Shown: positions 1 through 5,578 of the stretch, piece by piece
Layout of the letters: every line of letters begins with the position of its first letter
How positions within the stretch are numbered: position 1 is the stretch's first letter
From: Rhodocyclaceae bacterium UBA2250
GTDB taxonomy: Bacteria; Pseudomonadota; Gammaproteobacteria; Burkholderiales; Rhodocyclaceae
Length of the DNA: 8,610 nt
Direction: 5' to 3'
Assembly (NCBI GenBank): GCA_002347285.1
Contig: DDXW01000028.1
Span: 13,491-22,100, forward strand
Made by a program: the position numbers and the translations under genes
The notes under the pieces: model-generated
Told to the model about the DNA's origin: nothing
The model's input: the letters and a program-made list of their open reading frames with translations, nothing else
Databases searched by the model: none

Positions 1-1729
1 TGTCGCCGGTGAGCATCACCACCTCGACGCCGAGCTTGCGCAGCCGCGCCACGGCGGCCTTCGATGTCTCGCGCAGTGCGTCGGCGACTACCACGATGCC
101 GACCACGGCGCCATCCGCCGCGACGGCGATGCGGCTGCCCTGCGCTTGCGCATTCGCCGCGACGGCGATCCCCAGTTCGTCGAACCAGGCCGGCGAACCG
201 ACATGCACCTGCCGACCGGCCACCGTGCCGGTCATGCCCTTGCCGGGCACGGCCGTCACGTCCTGCGGGGTTTCCAGCGCGAGGCTGCGCGCCTTCGCCT
301 CGGCCACCAGTGCGGCGGCGAGCGGATGGGTCGAGCCCTGCTCGAGGCTGGCCGCCAGACGGAGGACTTCCGCCGCCTCGCCAGGGCCGAGTATTTCGAC
401 GACCTGCGGCCGTCCCTCGGTGAGCGTGCCGGTCTTGTCCACGGCAAGCACGCTGATCTTCTCGGCGAGCTCGAGCGCCTGGGCGTTTCTGATCAGGATG
501 CCGGCCTTCGCGCCGAGGCCGGTGCCGACCATGATCGCGGTCGGCGTGGCGAGGCCGAGCGCGCACGGGCAGGCGATCACCAGCACGGCGACGGTATTGA
601 CGAGGGCGTAGGTGAAATCGCCGTAGGACCACATCCAGTAGCCGAAGGTCAGCAGCGCGATGCCGACCACCACCGGCACGAAGATCGCCGCCACCTGGTC
701 GGCCAGACGCTGCACCGGTGCCTTCGATCCCTGCGCCTCCTCGACGAGACGGATGATGCCGGCCAGCAGCGTGTGCGCGCCGACGCCGGTCGCCTTGCAG
801 CGCAGCAGGCCGTCGCCGTTGATGGTCGCCGCGAACACCCGGTCGCCCGGCGCCTTGGCGACCGGCAGGCTTTCCCCGGTCAGCATCGCCTCGTTGGCGC
901 TCGAATTGCCGGCGATCACCTCGCCATCGACCGGCACCGCCTCGCCCGGCCGCACCACCACGAGATCACCGGGAATCAGGCTCTTGACCGGCAGCTCGAC
1001 CAGTTGTCCGTCCCGCTCGACATGCGCGGTCTGCGGCTGCAGCTTGACCAGCGACTCGATCGCGGCGGAGGTCTTCGCCTTGGCGCGCGCCTCGAGGATC
1101 TTGCCCATCAGCACCAGCGTGATGACGGTCGCGGACGCCTCGAAATACAGGTGCAGGTGACTCCAGCCGAGCAGCCAGATCGCCGTGCTGTAGAGCCACG
1201 CCATGCTGGTGCCGAGCGCGACGAGCACGTCCATGTTGCCGGAGCCGCCGCGGATCGCGTTCCAGCCGCCGACGTAGAAGCGCCAGCCGATCCAGAACTG
1301 CACCGGCGTCGCCAGCGCGAACTGCAGCCAGCGCGGCAGCAGGTCCTCGACCGCGTGGAACGCATGCACGTCCGCCTGGAACATCGAGGGCATCTGCGCG
1401 ATCAATGGCAGCGTCAGCGCCAGCGCGATCCAGAAGCGCTTGACTTCGGCGCGGTAGCTCGCTTCCTTCCGCGCCTTCTCCTCGTCGCGCGTGTCGGCGG
1501 TCGAGCGCGTCGCGCTGAAGCCGGTCTTGACGATGGTCGCGATCAGCTTGTCGACGTCCGCCTGCGCCGGATCGAAGCGGATGTGGGCGCGCTCGGCCGG
1601 CAGGTTGACGGTCGCCTCGACGCCGGCCAGCTTGTTGAGCTGCCGCTCGATGCGCGCCGAGCAGGCGGCGCAGGTCATGCCGCCAATGGCGAGCTCGACC
1701 ACTTCCTGGCGGGGCTGGGGCGCATTCAT
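1..1729 (-). CDS. copA: CopA-type Cu(I)-translocating P1B ATPase (C-terminus beyond window)
   Basis: This P1B-type ATPase should use ATP to move Cu(I) across the inner membrane to the periplasm. I translated 576 codons from the ATG at 1729 to the window edge, with no stop. Visible domains in order: one N-terminal heavy-metal-associated domain with GMTCAAC (residues 17-23); membrane helices from about residue 100; the actuator loop TGES (284-287); the CPC metal-site motif in CPCALGLATP (387-389); the phosphorylation motif DKTGTLT with D431; a THPLA nucleotide-binding motif (H468-P469); and MLTGD at the very edge. The family is usually 700-830 residues, so the hinge GDG motif and last two helices lie outside. 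It starts 11 bp after the rhodanese stop with only a weak ribosome-binding site, which suggests it is the distal gene of the hemN operon. The alternative is a CcoI/FixI ATPase feeding cbb3 oxidase; CPCALGLATP and the MTCAAC domain look more like CopA, but the two are not separable with certainty here. Confidence 0.93.
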   Translation of the reverse strand, partial: MNAPQPRQEVVELAIGGMTCAACSARIERQLNKLAGVEATVNLPAERAHIRFDPAQADVDKLIATIVKTGFSATRSTADTRDEEKARKEASYRAEVKRFWIALALTLPLIAQMPSMFQADVHAFHAVEDLLPRWLQFALATPVQFWIGWRFYVGGWNAIRGGSGNMDVLVALGTSMAWLYSTAIWLLGWSHLHLYFEASATVITLVLMGKILEARAKAKTSAAIESLVKLQPQTAHVERDGQLVELPVKSLIPGDLVVVRPGEAVPVDGEVIAGNSSANEAMLTGESLPVAKAPGDRVFAATINGDGLLRCKATGVGAHTLLAGIIRLVEEAQGSKAPVQRLADQVAAIFVPVVVGIALLTFGYWMWSYGDFTYALVNTVAVLVIACPCALGLATPTAIMVGTGLGAKAGILIRNAQALELAEKISVLAVDKTGTLTEGRPQVVEILGPGEAAEVLRLAASLEQGSTHPLAAALVAEAKARSLALETPQDVTAVPGKGMTGTVAGRQVHVGSPAWFDELGIAVAANAQAQGSRIAVAADGAVVGIVVVADALRETSKAAVARLRKLGVEVVMLTGD

Positions 1730-1740
1730 CTCGGTTCGGC

Positions 1741-2121
1741 TTACTCGAAGTTGATCGGCTCGGGCTTCTCGGTCGGCCGGTTTTCGCCGTTCCAGGCCTC
1801 GAAGCCGCCCGCCATCGAGAGGATGTTGCCGTAGCCGAGCTTCTGCAGCTGCACGGCGGACAAGGCGGCGCGGCCGCTGGTGCGGCAGTAGATCAGGAAG
1901 GCGCCGTCCTTGTTCGCGCATTCCGGCACCATGCCGATCTTGAACTCGAGCACGCCGCGCGGAATGTTGATCGCGCCCGGCAGATGACCGGCGGCGTATT
2001 CGTCGTATTCGCGCACGTCGATGATGATGCGCTTGCCGAGCTGGGCCTGCGCCTCGGCGGTGGTCACTTCCTTGATCCGGGATTTGGCTTCGACCACGAG
2101 GTCGTGCGGTGTGACAGCCAT
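1741..2121 (-). CDS. Single-domain rhodanese-like sulfurtransferase
   Basis: This is a 126-residue cytoplasmic rhodanese-domain protein with no signal peptide. Family features are clear: the IIIDVRE strand (residues 32-38) that opens the fold, AAGHLPGAINIP (43-54), and an active-site loop YCRTSGRAA with the persulfide-forming Cys79. It ends with a GGFEAW helix (105-110) typical of the fold. Such proteins carry sulfane sulfur from thiosulfate, glutathione persulfide or other donors to acceptors. The physiological partner cannot be read from sequence. The ATG at 2121 is supported by a GGAGAG ribosome-binding site six bases upstream. It sits 23 bp after the membrane-protein gene and 11 bp before copA, in the same operon. 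Its place between copper and heme genes hints at iron-sulfur or thiol maintenance, but that is inference. Confidence 0.92.
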   Translation of the reverse strand: MAVTPHDLVVEAKSRIKEVTTAEAQAQLGKRIIIDVREYDEYAAGHLPGAINIPRGVLEFKIGMVPECANKDGAFLIYCRTSGRAALSAVQLQKLGYGNILSMAGGFEAWNGENRPTEKPEPINFE

Positions 2122-2127
2122 GTTGTT

Positions 2128-2133
2128 CTCTCC
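2128..2133 (-). promoter_or_regulatory. Ribosome-binding site of the rhodanese gene
   Basis: On the minus strand GGAGAG precedes the ATG at 2121 by six bases. It is the clearest Shine-Dalgarno sequence in the left-hand operon and fixes the start of the rhodanese gene. Confidence 0.7.
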
Positions 2134-2144
2134 GTCGGCAAATA

Positions 2145-2822
2145 TTAGGGGGTGCTGATTATCCCATGCCCGAAGTTGAACAATCCATAGAGCCCGTAGC
2201 CGAGCACCAGCAACCCCGAGGCGATACGGGTCATGCGGGCCTGGGCGAAGCGGCGAAAGCGGGACAGCAGCAGGCCGGCCAGCAGCAGGTTGGGCAGCGT
2301 ACCCAGACCGAAGGCCAGCATCAGCAGCCCGCCGCGTGCCGCGGAGCCGCTCGCCAGCGCGGTGGTCAGCGCGCTATAGACGAGGCCGCAGGGCAGCCAC
2401 CCCCACAGCAGGCCGAGCGGCAGCGCCTGCGCCACGCCCCGCACCGGCAGGAAACGCCCGGTCAGCGGCTGGATGCGCCGCCACAACCCCTGCCCCGCCC
2501 GCTCGACGGGAGCGAGCAATTGCGGCGCGCCGAGCAGATACAGGCCAAGAGCAATCAGCATCAGGCTGGCGAACAGATAGAGGGCATATTGCAGCGACAT
2601 CAAGTCGCCGACCGCCTGGCCGAGCGCACCGGCGAGCACGCCGGCGCACGCGTAGCTGAGAATGCGCCCGAGGTTGTAGGCCAGATGGACGAGGATGGCG
2701 GCGGTGCCGGCTTTGGGCGACTGCAGGCTCAACGCGCCGACGATGCCGCCGCACATGCCGGCGCAGTGGCCGGCGCCGAGCAGGCCGACGATGAAGAGCG
2801 CGAGAAAGCTGTTGTCCGGCAC
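2145..2822 (-). CDS. DsbD_2/SafE-type six-helix membrane protein, probably metal- or cbb3-oxidase-linked
   Basis: This is a 225-residue, strongly hydrophobic inner-membrane protein with about six membrane helices. It matches the family often annotated 'sulfite exporter TauE/SafE' (DsbD_2, Pfam PF13386), found near ccoGHIS, hemN and fnr in betaproteobacteria. Motifs seen: GHCAGMCGG in helix 1 (residues 18-26, with H19, C20, M23 and C24 as possible Cu(I) ligands), YNLGRILSY (49-57) and WLPCGLVYS (142-150, C145). A role in copper supply or c-type/cbb3 oxidase maturation is inferred from these thiol/Met motifs and from copA and hemN next door; sulfite export itself is not supported. The start is a GTG. 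No stop or standard start codon lies between it and the hemN end in this frame, and the next Met (M23) would remove the motif. The nearest Shine-Dalgarno-like sequence is unusually far (21 bases). It starts 40 bp after the hemN stop. Confidence 0.85.
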   Translation of the reverse strand: MPDNSFLALFIVGLLGAGHCAGMCGGIVGALSLQSPKAGTAAILVHLAYNLGRILSYACAGVLAGALGQAVGDLMSLQYALYLFASLMLIALGLYLLGAPQLLAPVERAGQGLWRRIQPLTGRFLPVRGVAQALPLGLLWGWLPCGLVYSALTTALASGSAARGGLLMLAFGLGTLPNLLLAGLLLSRFRRFAQARMTRIASGLLVLGYGLYGLFNFGHGIISTP

Positions 2823-2837
2823 CGTGAATGAGGAAGA

Positions 2838-2855
2838 GCGCCGCCCCTCCGGCGC
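2838..2855 (-). other. Small GC-rich inverted repeat in the hemN-membrane protein gap
   Basis: GCGCC and GGCGC arms (five base pairs) flank an eight-base loop. On the minus strand the loop contains GGAGGGG, the only Shine-Dalgarno-like sequence before the GTG at 2822. It may be a weak hairpin that positions or masks the ribosome-binding site. No U-tract follows, so it is not a convincing terminator. Confidence 0.25.
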
Positions 2856-2862
2856 CGAGTTC

Positions 2863-4254
2863 CTAGATGACCTTCGAGTAGCGCACGCGCTCGCGGTCGG
2901 CGCGCAGGTACTTGTCGAACACCATCGCGATGACGCGCACCAGCAGGCGTCCCTTCGGCTCCACGGTGATCCACTGGTCGTCGATGGTCAGCAGGCCGGC
3001 CTGCTGCATCTCGGCCAGATCGGCCAGTTCGGCGGCGAAGTAGGACTTGAAGTCGATCAGGTGGGCGATCTCGATCGACTCGATCGAGAGTTCGAAATGG
3101 CACATCAGCGCCTGGATGATCGAGCGGCGCAGCAGGTCGTCGGCGGTCAGTTCAAGGCCGCGCATCACCGGCAGCACGCCCTGGTCGAGCGCGTCGTAGT
3201 ACTCGTCGAGGGTGCGGTAGTTCTGGCAGTAGGTCGGACCGACCTTGCCGATGGCCGAGACGCCGAAGGCGAGCAAGTCCGCCTCCGCATGCGTCGAGTA
3301 GCCCTGGAAGTTGCGGTGCAGGCGGCCCTGGCGCTGCGCCACGGCGAGTTCGTCGTCCGGCTTGGCGAAGTGGTCCATGCCGATGAAGACATAGCCGGCA
3401 TCGGTGAGGCGGCGGATCGCCAGTTGCAGGATCTGCAGCTTGGCCTCGGCGCTGGGCAGTTCGGACTCGTTGATGCGCCGCTGCGGCTTGGCGAGGTTGG
3501 GCAGGTGCGCGTAGTTGTAGATCGACAGGCGGTCGGGCGAGAGCTTGATGATCTCGTCGAGCGTGTGGTTGAAGCTGATGACGTTCTGCTTGGGCAGGCC
3601 GTAGATCAGGTCGACCGAGATGCCCTTGAAGCCGAACTCGCGTGCCGACTCGATGACGAGCTGCGTTTCCTCGAGGCTCTGGATGCGGTTCACCGCCTGC
3701 TGCACGCGCGGGTCGAAATCCTGCACGCCGACGCTCATGCGGTTGAAGCCCAGCTCGGACAGCAGCCTGACCGTCTCGCGATCGACCTTGCGCGGGTCGA
3801 CTTCAATGGAATATTCGCCGTCAGGCAGCATCCTGAAATGCTGCCAGGTCATCTCCATCAGACGGCGCATCTCGTCGTGCGACAGGAAGGTCGGCGTGCC
3901 GCCGCCCCAATGCAGCTGGATCACGTCGCGCGGGCCGTCGAGCGCGGCGGCCTGCATGGCCATTTCCTTGCCGAGGTATTTCAGGTACTTGGCCGAGCGC
4001 CCATGATCTTTCGTAATAATCTTGTTGCAGGCGCAGTAGTAACAGATCGTGTTGCAGAAGGGGATGTGAAAGTATAATGACAGCGCCCGCCCGATCCCGC
4101 CGATGGTGCGCTTGCCGAGCCAGGAACGGTAGGCGGCGGCATCGAAGGCTTCGACGAAACGGTCGGCCGTCGGGTACGACGTGTAGCGCGGCCCGCTCAC
4201 ATCGAAGCGACGAACGATCTCGGGATCGAAGATAAGTTCTTGGTAATGACTCAC
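2863..4254 (-). CDS. hemN: Oxygen-independent coproporphyrinogen III oxidase
   Basis: This radical-SAM enzyme decarboxylates coproporphyrinogen III to protoporphyrinogen IX without O2, in the cytoplasm. At 463 residues it has the usual HemN length. Seen directly: the N-terminal SGPRYTSYPTA (residues 20-30) typical of HemN; the cluster motif C67-x3-C71-x2-C74-x-C76 (CNTICYYCACNK); the SAM-binding GGGTPTF (117-123); and the C-terminal HemN domain. The Cys pattern matches true HemN rather than HemW, which lacks the CxC. The start is GTG at 4254: an in-frame TGA lies at 4285-4287, no ATG intervenes, and the next Met is near residue 99. No clear ribosome-binding site is seen. It is divergent from fnr and preceded by an FNR box at class-II spacing, so anaerobic activation by Fnr is likely. 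It heads the operon toward copA. Confidence 0.97.
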   Translation of the reverse strand: MSHYQELIFDPEIVRRFDVSGPRYTSYPTADRFVEAFDAAAYRSWLGKRTIGGIGRALSLYFHIPFCNTICYYCACNKIITKDHGRSAKYLKYLGKEMAMQAAALDGPRDVIQLHWGGGTPTFLSHDEMRRLMEMTWQHFRMLPDGEYSIEVDPRKVDRETVRLLSELGFNRMSVGVQDFDPRVQQAVNRIQSLEETQLVIESAREFGFKGISVDLIYGLPKQNVISFNHTLDEIIKLSPDRLSIYNYAHLPNLAKPQRRINESELPSAEAKLQILQLAIRRLTDAGYVFIGMDHFAKPDDELAVAQRQGRLHRNFQGYSTHAEADLLAFGVSAIGKVGPTYCQNYRTLDEYYDALDQGVLPVMRGLELTADDLLRRSIIQALMCHFELSIESIEIAHLIDFKSYFAAELADLAEMQQAGLLTIDDQWITVEPKGRLLVRVIAMVFDKYLRADRERVRYSKVI

Positions 4255-4281
4255 GACGGTAACGATGGTGGCGATGGTGGC
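4255..4281 (+). repeat. Tandem 9-bp repeat in the hemN leader
   Basis: Two exact copies of GATGGTGGC (4264-4272 and 4273-4281) are preceded by a degenerate copy, GACGGTAAC (4255-4263), which directly abuts the GTG start of hemN. On the hemN sense strand they occupy the place where a Shine-Dalgarno sequence is expected. Confidence 0.7.
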
Positions 4282-4316
4282 AACTCAGACGAACGACGAT
4301 GAACACCGTCGGTTGA

Positions 4317-4365
4317 GGCATGCAGAATGCAGCAAGCGCGCCTTGTCCACGTTGACGCAGATCAA
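4317..4365 (-). promoter_or_regulatory. Putative FNR-dependent class-II promoter of hemN
   Basis: The FNR box at 4352-4365 reads TTGAC-GCAG-ATCAA on the plus strand, nine of ten matches to TTGAT-N4-ATCAA. On the minus strand exactly 22 bases separate it from CATTCT (4329 to 4324), a -10-like hexamer that keeps the conserved A and final T. This puts the box centre at -41.5 for a start near 4317, the standard class-II activator position, and leaves a hemN leader of about 63 bases. No -35 is needed in such promoters. The same box centre is only 37.5 bases before the fnr ATG at 4396, so at fnr it could at most repress or act on an untypical promoter. That the regulator is Fnr is inferred from the match and from fnr next door; a Dnr-type protein could read the same box. 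Confidence 0.75.
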
Positions 4366-4381
4366 AGCCCGAGTTCTCGCC

Positions 4382-4387
4382 GAGGGA
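4382..4387 (+). promoter_or_regulatory. Ribosome-binding site selecting the fnr start
   Basis: GAGGGA lies eight bases before the ATG at 4396. It supports this start over an in-frame ATG at 4327, which would place the FNR box inside the coding region. Confidence 0.6.
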
Positions 4388-4395
4388 ACCGCCCC

Positions 4396-5133
4396 ATGCA
4401 CGCCCATGTGATGCACCTGTCCCTGCCCGCGCTGCGCGAGGCCTGCTCGCAGTGCAACCTGCGCGAGCTGTGCCTGCCGGTCGGCCTGTCCGCCAACGAG
4501 CTGGGCCAGCTCGACGCCTTGGTCAACCAGCGCAGGCGCGTCGTGCGCGGGCAGCACCTCTATCGCGGCGGCGACGCCTTCGAGGCGATCTACGCGATCA
4601 AGACCGGCTTCTTCAAGACCGACGTGCTGCTCGAGGACGGCCGCGAGCAGGTGACCGGCTTCCAGATGGCCGGCGAGATCCTCGGCCTCGACGGCATCGG
4701 CTCCGAAAAGCACACCTGCAACGCCGTCGCGCTCGAGGACAGCGAGGTCTGCGTGATCCCCTTCGCCGACCTCGAGAACTACTCCCGCGAGATCGGCGCC
4801 CTGCAGCACCACTTCCACAAGGTGATGTCGCGCGAGATCGTCCGCGACCACGGCGTGATGATGCTGCTCGGCGTCATGCGCGCCGAGGAGCGCCTCGCCG
4901 CCTTCCTGCTCAACCTGTCGCAGCGTTTCACCGCGCGCGGCTATTCGCCGACTGAGTTCAACTTGCGCATGACCCGGAACGAGATCGGCTCCTACCTCGG
5001 CCTCAAGCTCGAGACCGTCAGCCGCGCCTTCTCGCGCTTCCAGGAAGACGGCCTGATCACCGTCCATCAGAAGCACATCCAGATTCTCGACGTCGCCGGG
5101 CTGAAGAAGCTGCTGTCCGAGCGCCGGGCCTGA
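4396..5133 (+). CDS. fnr: Fnr, oxygen-sensing Crp/Fnr-family regulator with Fe-S ligands
   Basis: This is a 245-residue global regulator of low-oxygen metabolism (E. coli Fnr has 250). It has three N-terminal cysteines C17-x2-C20-x5-C26 in CSQCNLRELC, and C119 in EVCVIPF, which aligns with the fourth [4Fe-4S] ligand of E. coli Fnr (C122). The cyclic-nucleotide-type beta-barrel spans about residues 40-125, a long dimerisation helix about 133-162, and the winged helix-turn-helix about 190-235. The recognition helix carries LETVSR (205-210), giving the E-xx-SR residues that read TTGAT half-sites. O2 should destroy the cluster and stop DNA binding. Start at 4396 rather than 4327, because GAGGGA precedes it and the FNR box lies upstream. 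It is divergent from hemN, and its stop abuts the sirB2-like stop with no bases between. A start at 4411 is also possible. Confidence 0.96.
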   Translation: MHAHVMHLSLPALREACSQCNLRELCLPVGLSANELGQLDALVNQRRRVVRGQHLYRGGDAFEAIYAIKTGFFKTDVLLEDGREQVTGFQMAGEILGLDGIGSEKHTCNAVALEDSEVCVIPFADLENYSREIGALQHHFHKVMSREIVRDHGVMMLLGVMRAEERLAAFLLNLSQRFTARGYSPTEFNLRMTRNEIGSYLGLKLETVSRAFSRFQEDGLITVHQKHIQILDVAGLKKLLSERRA

Positions 5134-5140
5134 TCAGGCC
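5127..5140. repeat. 14-bp perfect palindrome joining two convergent stop codons
   Basis: GGCCTGATCAGGCC is its own reverse complement. Its central six bases, TGATCA, are the fnr TGA (5131-5133) followed directly by the complement of the sirB2-like TGA (5134-5136). It has no loop and no T-tract, so it is not a standard terminator. Confidence 0.9.
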
Positions 5141-5526
5141 AGGCCGGCCAGGAAGCCGAGTCCGTCCTTGGACAGCGCCACCGAAACGATCCAGCCGAAC
5201 ACCGCGACGGCCGCACCGCCCGCGGCCAGGCGCAGGCGTGGCGGCCGTCCCGGCTTGAGCGCCAGCGCGCCGAGGACGATGTAGGCGATGAGGCCGAAGA
5301 ACTTCGCGGTGAGCCAGCCGTCCAGGAAGGGATACTGCGCGATCAGCACGGTGAGCACGATGCCCGCCGTGAGCAGGATCGTGTCGTTGACGTGCGGCAG
5401 GATGCGCAGCCAGCGCCGCCTTGCCAGCGCCGAGTTTCGCATCAGCAGCAGGCCGCGCAGGCAAAAGCCGCTGATGCTCAGCACCACGCAGGCGATGTGC
5501 AGGTACTTGATGGCCACGTAGAGCAT
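5134..5526 (-). CDS. SirB2-family four-helix membrane protein
   Basis: This is a 130-residue inner-membrane protein with four predicted helices (about residues 4-26, 45-65, 72-91 and 99-119). The pattern is typical of the SirB2 family (Pfam PF04247): KYLH near the N-terminus (H10), SISGFCLRG (17-25), then PHVNDTILL (44-52) with conserved H45 and D48. The family is named after a Salmonella gene, but its biochemical function is unknown; conserved His/Asp in membranes is suggestive of cofactor or metal binding, which is inference. I chose the ATG at 5526 because the protein then opens with the family's first helix; a longer frame to 5706 would run antisense through the dnr-like gene. It is divergent from that gene (52 bp) and convergent with fnr. 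Only a weak ribosome-binding site is visible. Confidence 0.88.
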   Translation of the reverse strand: MLYVAIKYLHIACVVLSISGFCLRGLLLMRNSALARRRWLRILPHVNDTILLTAGIVLTVLIAQYPFLDGWLTAKFFGLIAYIVLGALALKPGRPPRLRLAAGGAAVAVFGWIVSVALSKDGLGFLAGLA

Positions 5527-5546
5527 CGTTCCGATCCGCTCAAAGA

Positions 5547-5552
5547 ATGATA
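5547..5552 (-). promoter_or_regulatory. Candidate -10 element of the sirB2-like gene
   Basis: TATCAT on the minus strand matches the -10 consensus in five of six positions and would give a leader of about 14 bases. No -35 is seen at the right distance, so it is weakly supported. The dnr-like promoter must share the same 52 bp or lie inside the sirB2-like gene; I could not place it. Confidence 0.25.
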
Positions 5553-5566
5553 TGGTTGCGCCCCTT

Positions 5567-5572
5567 GGAGAG
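5567..5572 (+). promoter_or_regulatory. Ribosome-binding site of the dnr-like gene
   Basis: GGAGAG, inside the purine run GGAGAGAGG (5567-5575), lies six bases before the ATG at 5579. It decides against the earlier in-frame ATG at 5552. Confidence 0.8.
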
Positions 5573-5578
5573 AGGCTC

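Noticed and set aside
146..1834. 562-codon open frame on the plus strand
   Set aside because: It is antisense to copA and the rhodanese gene, is Arg/Gly/His/Ala-rich without family motifs, and comes from GC-rich codon bias.
2695..4077. 460-codon plus-strand open frame
   Set aside because: It lies antisense to hemN, which has complete radical-SAM motifs; the product is low-complexity and unlike known proteins.
4320..4332. ATGCAG direct repeat between hemN and fnr as an operator
   Set aside because: Six-base repeats are expected by chance, and it overlaps the -10-like element already annotated.
4327..4395. Longer N-terminus for Fnr from an ATG at 4327
   Set aside because: It would include the FNR box and has no ribosome-binding site; GAGGGA supports 4396 and the resulting length fits the family.
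4285..5076. 263-codon minus-strand open frame
   Set aside because: It is antisense to fnr and its composition is typical of shadow frames; fnr carries all family residues.
5552..5578. Longer N-terminus for the dnr-like protein from an ATG at 5552
   Set aside because: The strong GGAGAG ribosome-binding site lies between this ATG and the ATG at 5579.
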